A stretch of 64,000 nucleotides of DNA from Leptospira kemamanensis. Its GTDB lineage: Bacteria > Spirochaetota > Leptospiria > Leptospirales > Leptospiraceae. Below, in pieces: positions 18,447 through 25,517 of this stretch; within the stretch, counting starts at the first letter, position 1; every line of letters starts with the position of its first letter. Below the pieces are notes generated by a model, which worked only from the letters and a program-made list of their open reading frames with translations, ran no database searches and had not been told where the DNA came from. The position numbers and the translations under genes are program-made. The stretch is from positions 310,001 to 374,000 of the forward strand of contig NZ_RQGG01000032.1 of the NCBI RefSeq assembly GCF_004769665.1, written 5' to 3'.

Positions 18447-18932
18447 TCAATGTGTGGCAAACGAAGGTAGGTCGTACTCGCGAATCCATGATTCACAAAG
18501 ATTTGGATCTTCGTAAAAATGTTCGTTCTCTTTTCCAAACCTTCTTTCGTATTCCTGAATTTTGTAGCCATCTTGGTGACAATGGACAGCCGCATAACAC
18601 TGACACTCGTTTGTTGTCGTGATTTTTAATCCGTTTGCTTCTTCAAATAAATCAAGGTAACCAATCCTCCAACCATACTGGCTTAGTAGGAGTGGGATGA
18701 CATCGCGATAGGATTTGTGTGCATTAACGGAACTGGGACTGAGTCCATGTAGATTGACATAGATCTTAAATTGGGTTCCCTTTGGTAAATTCTGAAGAAC
18801 ACCCTTAAGACCTTTTTCCCATTCCTTAACATCTAACTCAGTGATTGGTCCCGTCAACCGAGTGATGATTAAACTTTCATTTTGTTCCCATTTTGTATAA
18901 AATTCAACATTCATAATACTTAGACAAAACAT
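18447..18932 (-). CDS. Hypothetical protein, possibly STAS/SpoIIAA-like
   Basis: Not recognised with certainty. About 160 residues, cytosolic. The first 100 residues alternate short strands and helices (IITRLTGPITELDVKEWEKGLK, FKIYVNLHGLSPSSVNAHKSYRDV) in the manner of SpoIIAA/STAS-like folds. The last 60 carry several Cys and His (TTNECQCYAAVHCHQDG), which could bind metal. Two starts are possible: ATG at 18932 and ATG at 18914, where the text MNVEFYTKWEQ begins; neither has a good ribosome binding site. The gene may be co-transcribed with the DUF3703 gene 24 bases downstream. Confidence 0.6.
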   Translation of the reverse strand: MFCLSIMNVEFYTKWEQNESLIITRLTGPITELDVKEWEKGLKGVLQNLPKGTQFKIYVNLHGLSPSSVNAHKSYRDVIPLLLSQYGWRIGYLDLFEEANGLKITTTNECQCYAAVHCHQDGYKIQEYERRFGKENEHFYEDPNLCESWIREYDLPSFATH

Positions 18933-18974
18933 TATGAATTGTAAGTTTATGAAAAGTTATGAAAATCAAAAGTT

Positions 18975-19325
18975 TTAATCAAACAAATGAATGTCAAAAC
19001 GATTCAAAATCATTTGGAATAGATAAAATAGAAAAATTGTCAATAAAATACTTACAAATATGGATGTCCAAAAGCCAACCCATTGAATGAGTCTAGGAAA
19101 CACTAAAAACATTGGTAAGGTGGGAATCACAAACCAAAAAGTATAAAAGGCATGATTCGATATTTTTTGATTAGATACATTTTCCATTTTTAACCAAATA
19201 AGCGTTAAAATTGTTATAATAGGAAGTGAAGAAATAAAACTGCCTATCCGGTCGTTTCGTTTGGCGACTTCTGAGATGAGGACAACAAGAGCTGCCGTGA
19301 TTAAATATTTAAAAATTACGTACAT
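18975..19325 (-). CDS. DUF3147-type membrane protein, paralogue 1
   Basis: Small inner-membrane protein of 116 residues with four hydrophobic helices (about residues 4-20, 28-46, 60-80 and 84-108) and the conserved cytosolic loop SEVAKRNDRIGSF. The pattern matches the DUF3147 family. A second copy at about 22.6-22.9 kb is roughly 73 percent identical by hand alignment (about 84 of 115 positions), so this is a duplication within the window. Function unknown. The ATG has no strong ribosome binding site. It is surrounded by unrelated genes, which suggests a self-standing unit. Confidence 0.78.
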   Translation of the reverse strand: MYVIFKYLITAALVVLISEVAKRNDRIGSFISSLPIITILTLIWLKMENVSNQKISNHAFYTFWFVIPTLPMFLVFPRLIQWVGFWTSIFVSILLTIFLFYLFQMILNRFDIHLFD

Positions 19326-19406
19326 AACAAAAACTCCATTGCAAAGATCACAATTGCCAATCCCTTTTGAGTCAATAAGGACTCAAAAAGGAAAATATTA
19401 CGATTC

Positions 19407-20420
19407 TCATTTTGGATTTAAATCCATTATAAATTTACTTACCGATTCTTGTAACAGGCTTATACCTGGTTCTTCATAAGGAAAATGTCCTGCGCCTTTT
19501 AATTCTACAAACTGCTTCGGTGCATTGATTCTATGAAAGAATTGTTGGCTTAGAATGGAAGGTGTCCAAGGATCAATTCCAGGATGAGCTAACAATACAG
19601 GACATACTTGAAACGATTCAGGCTCCAATTTAGGATTGTAGTTTAAAAACGTAGTCAAAAAACCTAGACTTACTTTAGAACCCCCTGCATAAGGGTCACT
19701 GGCAAACACTTCAGAAAAACTAGGATCATTCGTGATATATTCCATTTTGCTAAACCATTTGATCGGGAAATACATTCCGTCCGTAACAAATGAAAAAAGT
19801 GAATTCAATGGCATACCAACTCGACTTAAAAAACGATTGGACGCGATTGCATCTCGAACTTCAGGAATCCTAGGATCAACAAGTGTTGTTGCAATCAGTC
19901 CATCTACCTTTCCATGATAAGCAGCTGTATGATAGGCAAGCATTCCACCAATACTGAGCCCAAAAAGAATTAATTTTTGATTTGGTCTCCTCTCTTTCTT
20001 GATTAGCTCATCTAAAACCAAAACCCAATCCTCATACGGAACGTAATGTTTTTCAGATGGAATTTTTGTCAGACCAAATCCTGGCAAATCGGGAGCCAAC
20101 CACTCACAACCGAGTTTTTCCATTCCAACTGCGAAAGTGCCAAGAATTCGCCCATTCCCACCACCGCCATGGATGAGAATTACTTTACAATTGGTTAGCT
20201 TTTTTGGGAACCGATCTACATGCACTTGGTAACCCATTAGTTCCACAAATTCCTCTGTTGGTAGATTGTATTTGCGATATCGCAAATCTTCAGGCAGGAA
20301 GTGTTGGTATCGATGCCAGTTAGAAATTTTTTCATAGCTATCTGGTTTTTCAATACTCGTAGCACACGAATAAAATAAACCTAGGATCAAAGGTAATATT
20401 AGTTTGAGTTTTTGAATCAT
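19407..20420 (-). CDS. Alpha/beta hydrolase, predicted lipoprotein
   Basis: Predicted membrane-anchored hydrolase. The signal peptide ends in LGLFYSC (lipobox, Cys about 19). The alpha/beta hydrolase core shows the oxyanion motif HGGGGNGR (about residue 84), the nucleophile elbow GLSIGGM with Ser near 157, the acid region HPGIDPWTP (Asp near 285) and the catalytic His in GAGHFPYEEP near 318, so all three catalytic residues are present. Esterase, lipase or epoxide-hydrolase-like activity is possible; substrate unknown. It is divergent from a TetR-family gene across only 72 bases, a layout in which the regulator usually controls the enzyme. Confidence 0.87.
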   Translation of the reverse strand: MIQKLKLILPLILGLFYSCATSIEKPDSYEKISNWHRYQHFLPEDLRYRKYNLPTEEFVELMGYQVHVDRFPKKLTNCKVILIHGGGGNGRILGTFAVGMEKLGCEWLAPDLPGFGLTKIPSEKHYVPYEDWVLVLDELIKKERRPNQKLILFGLSIGGMLAYHTAAYHGKVDGLIATTLVDPRIPEVRDAIASNRFLSRVGMPLNSLFSFVTDGMYFPIKWFSKMEYITNDPSFSEVFASDPYAGGSKVSLGFLTTFLNYNPKLEPESFQVCPVLLAHPGIDPWTPSILSQQFFHRINAPKQFVELKGAGHFPYEEPGISLLQESVSKFIMDLNPK

Positions 20421-20492
20421 AGGCTTGAAATGGAGTGAATCTCAAAATTCGTCAAACTTTACAAAAACAGAGAAGGAGATTTCATTTTACAG

Positions 20493-21083
20493 ATGTATAA
20501 TCAAAAAGATCGAATTTCCGAAACCTATGAAAAACTAATTATCGCTTTCCATAATCTTTTTCTGATTACACCTTATGAAAAGATAAGCATCGAACAAATC
20601 GCAAAACAAGCGGGAATGACACGTGTTAATTTTTATCATTATTTTGTGGATAAGGAAGACATACTCTATAGAACTTATTTGTTTTTGTACAGAAAGATGG
20701 AAACTAATTCTCCTATCATTGATCCAAAGACATTACTTGCCGATGGACATTCCTTGACGTATTATGCACTCGAGAATGTGAAATCAAATTTTCAATTTTA
20801 TAAATGTTTGTTTCAAAATACAATTCCAGCTTCTGTAACCTATCAAATATTAGATTTTATCACCGAAGAGTCTTATCGAACTCATGGGGAATTGCAAAAA
20901 CTATATCAGGCTGAATTTCCACCCTATCGTTTCGTTAACCAATACTTGGCAGGAGCATTTTGGAATCTCGTTCGAAATATGATTCAATCTAATGCCAATT
21001 TTGATTCCGAATTACTGTCTCAATTTTTTAAAAACTTAGCGACTGAGGGTTTAAAACATTACCTTACCAAATCAAAAGAATAG
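20493..21083 (+). CDS. TetR/AcrR-family transcriptional regulator
   Basis: DNA-binding repressor of 196 residues. The N-terminal helix-turn-helix is clear (KISIEQIAKQAGMTRVNFYHYFVDKEDILY, about residues 30-60), followed by an all-helical ligand-binding domain typical of TetR_C families. The ATG at 20493 has AAGGAG 14 bases upstream, unusually far; an ATT codon five bases after that site is in frame, so a non-canonical start cannot be excluded. Divergent from the lipoprotein hydrolase and probably its regulator as well as its own. Ligand unknown. Confidence 0.9.
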   Translation: MYNQKDRISETYEKLIIAFHNLFLITPYEKISIEQIAKQAGMTRVNFYHYFVDKEDILYRTYLFLYRKMETNSPIIDPKTLLADGHSLTYYALENVKSNFQFYKCLFQNTIPASVTYQILDFITEESYRTHGELQKLYQAEFPPYRFVNQYLAGAFWNLVRNMIQSNANFDSELLSQFFKNLATEGLKHYLTKSKE

Positions 21084-21091
21084 TCATTATC

Positions 21092-21613
21092 CTAACGATT
21101 TAAATTTCTCTTTTTAGAAGATACCTTTTTCGCCTTAATATTTTTAGCATTGTCTTCCCTCGGTTTTTTTCCGTTACGATTGGCTTCATATAACTCGATC
21201 CAATCTTTAGGGCCCATCTTTTGTAAAAGTTCACCGATCAATTTCCATGGGATGTCATCTAACTTTTTAAATCGAATACAACTTTTTCCCATATCTAACT
21301 TAGTTTTTGCATGTTTCGGATATTCCGTTTGGAACCATTTTAAAAGTTTGGGATCGGCATAGATTCCCATATGATATAAAGCTAAACCATTTTTTTGGGA
21401 AGCGATGTGAAGGAAGGGAAGAGCGAGTTCCGGCGTTACGTGGTAACCTGCTGGGTAGAGTTTTTTTGGCACCACATAACCGATCATATTGTACTGGAAG
21501 GTTTCTTCAAAACCTTTTGGCAGATTTTTTTTGATGATACTTCGCAATTTGATAAAGTATTCTTTTTTACCTTCAGGTAAAGACTCAATGTATTCTTCGA
21601 TTGTATTCGGCAT
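21092..21613 (-). CDS. DUF1801 (YdhG-like) domain protein
   Basis: Conserved cytosolic protein of the YdhG/DUF1801 superfamily, function unclear. The first 130 residues show the fold: TIEEYIESLPEGKKEYFIKLRSIIKKNLP, EETFQYNMIGYVVP, PFLHIASQKNGLALYHMG and a SCIRFKKLDDIPWKLIGELL close, the last being typical of the family. The C-terminus is a basic tail (NAKNIKAKKVSSKKR) that could bind nucleic acid. The ATG at 21613 is preferred over an upstream in-frame start because AAGGAGG sits eight bases before it, while the upstream part translates the repeat element described next. Convergent with the TetR gene. Confidence 0.86.
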   Translation of the reverse strand: MPNTIEEYIESLPEGKKEYFIKLRSIIKKNLPKGFEETFQYNMIGYVVPKKLYPAGYHVTPELALPFLHIASQKNGLALYHMGIYADPKLLKWFQTEYPKHAKTKLDMGKSCIRFKKLDDIPWKLIGELLQKMGPKDWIELYEANRNGKKPREDNAKNIKAKKVSSKKRNLNR

Positions 21614-21641
21614 GGGAAAATCCTCCTTCTGATATCGAACT

Positions 21642-21781
21642 AGGCTACTCGACGTTCCCGACCCAGAGTCCCAACGGGACGTTAAGGGCTGGCATGTAGT
21701 TTGCGAATGCAAACGAATGCCAGGAGCGAAATGTGGCGCTGCCCAAGCGAGGCCGTAGTGCCGAAGCGCAGTGAGTAGCCT
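21642..21781. repeat. GC-rich multi-hairpin intergenic element (copy 1 of the GGAGCGAA family)
   Basis: A 140-base, noticeably GC-rich block in AT-rich surroundings, bounded by a perfect 9-bp inverted repeat, AGGCTACTC (21642-21650) and GAGTAGCCT (21773-21781). Inside are GTCCC-AAC-GGGAC (21668-21680), a longer hairpin GGCAT..GTTTGC-GAAT-GCAAAC..ATGCC (21691-21721) followed directly by GGAGCGAA (21723-21730), and GCGCT/AGCGC (21736-21740, 21765-21769). Hairpin plus GGAGCGAA is shared with elements near 23.75 and 56.3 kb, and in reduced form near 56.06 kb. Confidence 0.7.
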
Positions 21782-21782
21782 C

Positions 21783-21801
21783 TGTTATATGACGGTCAGC
21801 A
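21783..21801 (+). repeat. Left inverted repeat of the vapBC cassette
   Basis: TGTTATATGACGGTCAGCA. A near-identical copy (17 of 19) lies inverted at 22525-22543, on the far side of vapBC, so both read inward like terminal inverted repeats. Each contains the small dyad TGACNGTCA. It directly follows repeat element copy 1. Confidence 0.75.
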
Positions 21802-21803
21802 TT

Positions 21804-22208
21804 CTATTTAATCCAGTTTTCGATTTTAAGGTCTTTGATTCTCTTAAATTCTTTTTCATTGTTAGTAACTAGAATTATATCATGAGTGATAGCTTGTGCA
21901 GCAATTAGTAAGTCATAAGGTCCAATAATTTCTCCCTTTTTTTCTAGTTTTGTTCTTATTGATCCAGCTATAGAAGCAGATTCAGAGTCGAAAGGAATGA
22001 TATTTAGAAATCCCAGAAATTCATTAAGAGTTTTTAGATTTTGTTCTGATTTTTGACTTTTTTCAACTCCATATCTAAGTTCAAACTCAGAGATAGAAGA
22101 AATAAAAATGTTATCTAGGCTTATTTTTTTGAATTTTTGATAAACGATTTCAGGCTTTTGGTTAATGATATAAATGCAAATATTTGTATCTAACAAATAC
22201 TGATTCAT
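21804..22208 (-). CDS. vapC: VapC PIN-domain ribonuclease toxin
   Basis: Toxin of 134 residues, very like the VapC described from Leptospira interrogans, which is reported to cut initiator tRNA. The PIN acidic residues are Asp7 ([10 protein letters not shown]), Glu41/Glu43 (ISEFELRYG) and Asp99 ([11 protein letters not shown]), with the characteristic [18 protein letters not shown] ending. Its ATG overlaps the antitoxin stop by four bases (ATGA), so translation is coupled. The sequence is more AT-rich than its neighbours and the pair sits between 19-bp inverted repeats, both signs of acquisition as a unit. The stop is only three bases inside the left repeat. Confidence 0.95.
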   Translation of the reverse strand: MNQYLLDTNICIYIINQKPEIVYQKFKKISLDNIFISSISEFELRYGVEKSQKSEQNLKTLNEFLGFLNIIPFDSESASIAGSIRTKLEKKGEIIGPYDLLIAAQAITHDIILVTNNEKEFKRIKDLKIENWIK

Positions 22209-22435
22209 ATAGAATTTCGCTTATCAAAAGTTTTCGGTTGATTTCTTTCAATGTTAAAATCATCAGAAAAATCATGGAGAGATTTCCATAATCTATCAAC
22301 GGCATCGTCGATCGGAGATATAATGACGCAATTTCCGTCTTTTCTGATGTAGACTTCTTTTCCTTTGAAACGAAATTCTTTTGGAAGCCTAACCGCTTGA
22401 CTATCACCGTTTTTAAATAATTTTGCACGATTCAT
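22205..22435 (-). CDS. vapB: VapB antitoxin (VagC/SpoVT-AbrB type)
   Basis: Antitoxin of 76 residues. The N-terminal half is the VagC-type AbrB DNA-binding domain ([31 protein letters not shown]). The C-terminal half ([16 protein letters not shown]...) should bind and block VapC. It has no ribosome binding site: the predicted -10 element ends six bases before the ATG, so the mRNA probably starts at or next to the start codon (leaderless). A dyad covering the -10 and the start codon is a likely autoregulatory operator. Translationally coupled to vapC by a four-base overlap. Confidence 0.93.
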   Translation of the reverse strand: MNRAKLFKNGDSQAVRLPKEFRFKGKEVYIRKDGNCVIISPIDDAVDRLWKSLHDFSDDFNIERNQPKTFDKRNSI

Positions 22436-22471
22436 ATATATATTTTAGTATATATGTTTTGGTTTTGTCAA
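22433..22471 (-). promoter_or_regulatory. vapB promoter and operator dyad; leaderless start
   Basis: Read on the minus strand: TTGACA (22471-22466), 18-base spacer, TAAAAT (22447-22442), then six bases to the ATG (22435). A perfect 8-bp inverted repeat, CATATATA (22433-22440) and TATATATG (22449-22456) with an 8-base centre, covers the -10 element and the ATG itself. VapB family antitoxins bind such dyads. Confidence 0.7.
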
Positions 22472-22524
22472 GTCTGAAATTTCTAGATTTTTTTTCAATT
22501 TTACCCATTTCATAAGGCATTCAT

Positions 22525-22543
22525 TGCTGACTGTCACATAACA
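22525..22543 (-). repeat. Right inverted repeat of the vapBC cassette
   Basis: On the minus strand this reads TGTTATGTGACAGTCAGCA, matching the left repeat at 17 of 19 positions; both differences are purine changes and the TGACNGTCA dyad is kept. Together they bound a 761-base unit (21783-22543) containing only vapBC and its promoter. No target-site duplication is obvious outside the pair. Confidence 0.75.
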
Positions 22544-22586
22544 GTTTGTATCCGATCTTTTACTATCTATTGATTCATTTGGTTCA

Positions 22587-22940
22587 TCATGAAAATAGAT
22601 GGATTCCAAAACGACTTAACAGGATCTGAAACAAATAAAATAAGAAAATTGTGACTAAGAGACTGAAAGAAATTGAAACCCAAAATCCAAACATGGCATT
22701 GAGTTTAGGAAAGATCAAAAACATGGGCAATGTTGGAATCACAAACCAAAATGTATAATAGGCATGGTTAGAGATTTTTTCTGTGGAGGCAGATTCAATA
22801 TGCAACCAAATGAGTGTAAGAATCGTAACCAAAGGAAGGGAAGCAATCAAACTTCCCAATCGATCATTCCGTTTGGCAACTTCAGAGATAATGACAACTA
22901 GCGCTGCTGTGATAGCGTATTTAAAAATGAGATAAACCAT
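22587..22940 (-). CDS. DUF3147-type membrane protein, paralogue 2
   Basis: Four-helix inner-membrane protein of 117 residues, close copy of the protein at about 19 kb. The SEVAKRNDRLGS loop, the ILTLIWL helix and FWFVIPTLPMFL are identical or nearly so; the third inter-helix region (KLNAMFGFWVSISF) varies most. The two copies lie in the same orientation and are separated by the hydrolase/TetR pair, the DUF1801 gene and the vapBC cassette. Such paralogues could recombine and delete the DNA between them. Function unknown. Confidence 0.78.
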   Translation of the reverse strand: MVYLIFKYAITAALVVIISEVAKRNDRLGSLIASLPLVTILTLIWLHIESASTEKISNHAYYTFWFVIPTLPMFLIFPKLNAMFGFWVSISFSLLVTIFLFYLFQILLSRFGIHLFS

Positions 22941-22964
22941 GATCTTACCTGATTTGTTATGAGT

Positions 22965-23444
22965 TTATTTTCTAAAAATTTGATTGAAGTGAAAGTCTAG
23001 AAATTCTTTCGAAGGTAGAAATTTATCAGGCAAATTTATAGTTTGATTTTCATACCTTTTAAACATATCCAGATAAGCTTTGTCATTTAAATAATCTTTG
23101 AGATAATTCGATGTTTTGATTTTAAAATCAGGAGTTATCGTTATAAACCCTTTATCGAAAGCATTATCATGGAGAGAATTTAAACAAAGTCCATTACGAG
23201 GATTAAGTCGGTTTGTTTCGTCTCGACTCCAAGGAACTATATGGCTCGCAACCAACAATTCTGGTACAGACAAACCTGTGATACAGCATTTTAAATCATA
23301 AGATGAAAGAACGGCACTTCGGAAAAATGATTGATTAATTCTTGATTTAATGATAACTTCTTTTTCTTTTCCAAGAGGTATCTTATCCAACCCTTCTCCA
23401 AAATTTTCTTCTATTGTCTTATTTTGAAATTTTGCAGTAGACAT
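22965..23444 (-). CDS. HNH endonuclease, apparently lacking its usual N-terminal region
   Basis: HNH-family nuclease. The core is intact: VNQ-like RINQSFFRSAVLSSYDLKCCITGL, then LVASHIVPWSRDETNRLNPRNGLCLNSLHDNAFDKGFITI, which contains the metal-binding His residues and the Asn of the H-N-H motif. Relatives with this core are usually about 300 residues and carry an N-terminal domain of about 130 residues; here only about 30 residues precede the core, and a stop closes the frame shortly upstream. The start is uncertain (ATG 23444 or TTG 23453). It may be a remnant of a restriction-type nuclease or a naturally short form. A 73-residue gene lies just upstream on the same strand. Confidence 0.75.
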   Translation of the reverse strand: MSTAKFQNKTIEENFGEGLDKIPLGKEKEVIIKSRINQSFFRSAVLSSYDLKCCITGLSVPELLVASHIVPWSRDETNRLNPRNGLCLNSLHDNAFDKGFITITPDFKIKTSNYLKDYLNDKAYLDMFKRYENQTINLPDKFLPSKEFLDFHFNQIFRK

Positions 23445-23479
23445 TGAAAGCAATAATTGTTTCCTCTCTTGTCCAATTA

Positions 23480-23695
23480 TTACTCATTTGTAATTTCAAC
23501 TATCTCTATTGTAGAAATCGAATAATCTTTTAATATACCATCAAGTAATTCTTTTGTTATATCAGAACTACCTGCAAGAATCGTTTGAAAAGCTTCGATT
23601 CGATCATCATTTGTCAAGGAATTCAGTTTTTGATCATCCCTAAAAAATAACATAAAATCTTCTCTTGTAAATTCTTTGTTGTTGTCCGTCTTCAT
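23480..23695 (-). CDS. Small acidic hypothetical protein upstream of the HNH gene
   Basis: Unrecognised acidic protein of about 71 residues starting at the ATG at 23695 (an in-frame TTG lies two codons upstream at 23701). It is predicted to be helical (FTREDFMLFFRDDQKL, NDDRIEAFQTILAGS), with no signal peptide. It is AT-rich like the HNH gene 36 bases downstream, and the two share strand, suggesting one transcript. The pairing of a small acidic protein with a nuclease resembles inhibitor/immunity layouts, but no family supports this, so it stays a hypothesis. A repeat element lies just upstream. Confidence 0.5.
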   Translation of the reverse strand: MKTDNNKEFTREDFMLFFRDDQKLNSLTNDDRIEAFQTILAGSSDITKELLDGILKDYSISTIEIVEITNE

Positions 23696-23730
23696 ATCCA
23701 AACTCCTGTTATTGTTTACATTTTCCCCCA

Positions 23731-23800
23731 GCGCCAGCGATAGAAGCGGAAATCCTTTCCCGTAAAGGGAAAGATTGGAGCGAATAGCGCGGTCGGTGAT
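23731..23800 (+). repeat. Dispersed hairpin element (copy 2 of the GGAGCGAA family)
   Basis: GCGGAAATCC then TTTCCC-GTAAA-GGGAAA and GATTGGAGCGAA. CTTTCCC (23755-23761) pairs with GGGAAAG (23767-23773), and AATC/GATT can extend the stem around a bulged C. GGAGCGAA is at 23777-23784. The same frame, with a different but still complementary stem, occurs inverted at about 56.06 kb. The block is GC-rich between AT-rich flanks. No coding frame fits. Confidence 0.72.
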
Positions 23801-23887
23801 CGTAAAATTTTGATTCGCATAACCATTGCGAGGCGCCCGAAACGCTGAACAACCAATGCCATTTATTTGGCCTCATTCTCCAGACAT

Positions 23888-23910
23888 AAAAAAACCCACC
23901 AAGAGGTGGG
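23888..23910 (-). terminator. Intrinsic terminator of loa22
   Basis: On the minus strand CCCACC-TCTT-GGTGGG is followed by seven T (complement of 23888-23894), about 43 bases after the loa22 stop codon. A compact, strong Rho-independent terminator. Confidence 0.9.
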
Positions 23911-23952
23911 CTTCATTTAGAGAAAGGTCTCTAGGTAAGAAAATAGAATTTC

Positions 23953-24519
23953 TTATTTAGAAACAACTTGGAAAGTCACACGACGGTTGATCGCGTCTTT
24001 TTCATCAAAACCAGAAATTGGTTTAGACGAACCAGCAGCTTTTGTCACAATTCTTTCTGCAGGGATCCCTTGTTTTACAAGAGCATCTTTCATTGCATCA
24101 GAACGAATTTGTGAATAGTATCCGTTTCCTTTTTTAGCGCCTTCTGCTTCTTCAGGACCAGATGCATCTGCGTGACCAGTGATTTCTAATGCATAACCTT
24201 CAGGAAGTTTTGCAAGAGCGTCTTTGATATAAGAAACATTGTCTTTTGCCCAAGTTTTGAAATCTTCTGCTTGGATGTCAGCTTGTTTGTAGCTAAATCC
24301 TCTGCGACGAACGCCATCTGGGTAACGGTAGTCTTTGAGTGCTACGTTGATTTCGTCCAAAAGAGCTCCGTTGAGATCTCTGGAAGAAACTGCAGTTGTG
24401 TTGTCCGTAGTTGTGGACGTTTCTTTTGGAGTTTCTTTTTCTTCAGAAGACGAACAGTTCGTGAATGAAATAGAAAGACCTACGAGGAGGATGAGGCTTA
24501 AAAAAAATCCTTTTTTCAT
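23953..24519 (-). CDS. loa22: OmpA-family outer-membrane lipoprotein Loa22
   Basis: Outer-membrane lipoprotein with a C-terminal OmpA peptidoglycan-binding domain. The signal peptide ends in SISFTNC (Cys22). A short Thr-rich linker follows, then a segment typical of Loa22 (LKDYRYPDGVRRRGFSYKQADI). The OmpA domain (about residues 85-188) has ALEITGHADASGPEEAEGAKKGN, YSQIRSDAMKDALVKQGIPAERI and the closing NRRVTFQ, with the Asp and Arg that grip diaminopimelate. Overall it resembles L. interrogans Loa22 along its whole length (188 against about 195 residues); Loa22 is abundant and linked to virulence in pathogens, but homologues exist in saprophytes. Monocistronic with its own terminator. Confidence 0.95.
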   Translation of the reverse strand: MKKGFFLSLILLVGLSISFTNCSSSEEKETPKETSTTTDNTTAVSSRDLNGALLDEINVALKDYRYPDGVRRRGFSYKQADIQAEDFKTWAKDNVSYIKDALAKLPEGYALEITGHADASGPEEAEGAKKGNGYYSQIRSDAMKDALVKQGIPAERIVTKAAGSSKPISGFDEKDAINRRVTFQVVSK

Positions 24520-24578
24520 CAGTTGACCTACCTTAATGTTTCCATAGTTTAGTTCTTTTCATTAGATAACAACCGAAA

Positions 24579-25517
24579 ATGCAAATATTTGTAACTGTTT
24601 CCGAAGATTATGACCAAAGTCGCTTAGACGTTTTCCTAAAAGACAACGCTGGAGACGATCTGAGCCGTTCTACCGTTCAAAAATGGATTGATTCAGGCTT
24701 TGTAACCAACAAAACAAAGGACCAAGTCGTCCATAAAAACGGCTATAAGGTGACTTTAGGAGAAGAATATGTGGTGGATGTCATCGCAAGACCACCCTCT
24801 CGATTGGAACCCATTCCTATGGATATCCCTGTTTTGTATGACGAAGAAGAGTTTATGGTCATCCATAAAAAAGCAGGGATCGCTTGCCACAGTGGACCCG
24901 GTGACGATTCCCCTTCACTTGTGAATGGACTCCTCCACCAATTTAAAAACTTATCAGGCACAGGTGGTGAACGCCGTCCAGGAATTGTCCATCGTTTGGA
25001 CAAACCAACAGAAGGGGTTCTCATCATTGCGAAAACCGACAGAGCACATGCGGCTTTGTCCAAACTCTTCCAAGATCGTCTTGTGGAGAAAACATACTAT
25101 GCTTGGGTGTTACAAGCACCTGTGGAAGCAGAAGGCACAATTAATATGCCGATTGGCCGCCACCCCGTTGAGCGAGTGAAGATGTGTGTCAGAGAAGATG
25201 GACGAATGGCCATCACCCATTACAAAACAGAAAAAATTGTCCAAACACAAACCGGACGGAAATTCAGTTTGATGAAACTAGGGCTGGAAACAGGTCGTAC
25301 CCACCAAATCCGTGTTCATATGTCGAAAGTGGGATGCCCAGTGGTTGGTGACAGTTTGTACTCTAGGTCAGCAAAAGATTACACTCAGTACGGACTTCTT
25401 CTCTTTGCCAAAAAATTGGATTTCCCACATCCGTTTCTGCCAGACAAACGCATCGTAGTCGAACTTGAGTTTCCCGAACGATTTAAAATCTTCGAACGCA
25501 AATGCCCTAGTTACTGA
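24579..25517 (+). CDS. RluA/RluD-family 23S rRNA pseudouridine synthase
   Basis: RNA-modifying enzyme of 312 residues. An N-terminal S4 RNA-binding domain (SRLDVFLKDNAGDDLSRSTVQKWIDSG, about residues 13-40) precedes the catalytic domain. The active-site motif is GIVHRLDKPTEGVLIIAKT with the catalytic Asp near residue 141, followed by KTYYAWV and LETGRTHQIRVHMSKVGCPVVGDSLY. By similarity it probably isomerises uridines in helix 69 of 23S rRNA (RluD), though other RluA-type targets cannot be excluded. Its TGA overlaps the ATG of the next gene by one base, so the two are co-translated. Confidence 0.92.
   Translation: MQIFVTVSEDYDQSRLDVFLKDNAGDDLSRSTVQKWIDSGFVTNKTKDQVVHKNGYKVTLGEEYVVDVIARPPSRLEPIPMDIPVLYDEEEFMVIHKKAGIACHSGPGDDSPSLVNGLLHQFKNLSGTGGERRPGIVHRLDKPTEGVLIIAKTDRAHAALSKLFQDRLVEKTYYAWVLQAPVEAEGTINMPIGRHPVERVKMCVREDGRMAITHYKTEKIVQTQTGRKFSLMKLGLETGRTHQIRVHMSKVGCPVVGDSLYSRSAKDYTQYGLLLFAKKLDFPHPFLPDKRIVVELEFPERFKIFERKCPSY

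Noticed and set aside
21642..21801. Integron attC site candidate next to vapBC
   Set aside because: AAC and GTT ends can be found at a suitable distance, but the core motifs RYYYAAC and GTTRRRY do not match as a pair, and the 19-bp sites flanking vapBC are inverted rather than direct, unlike cassette arrays.
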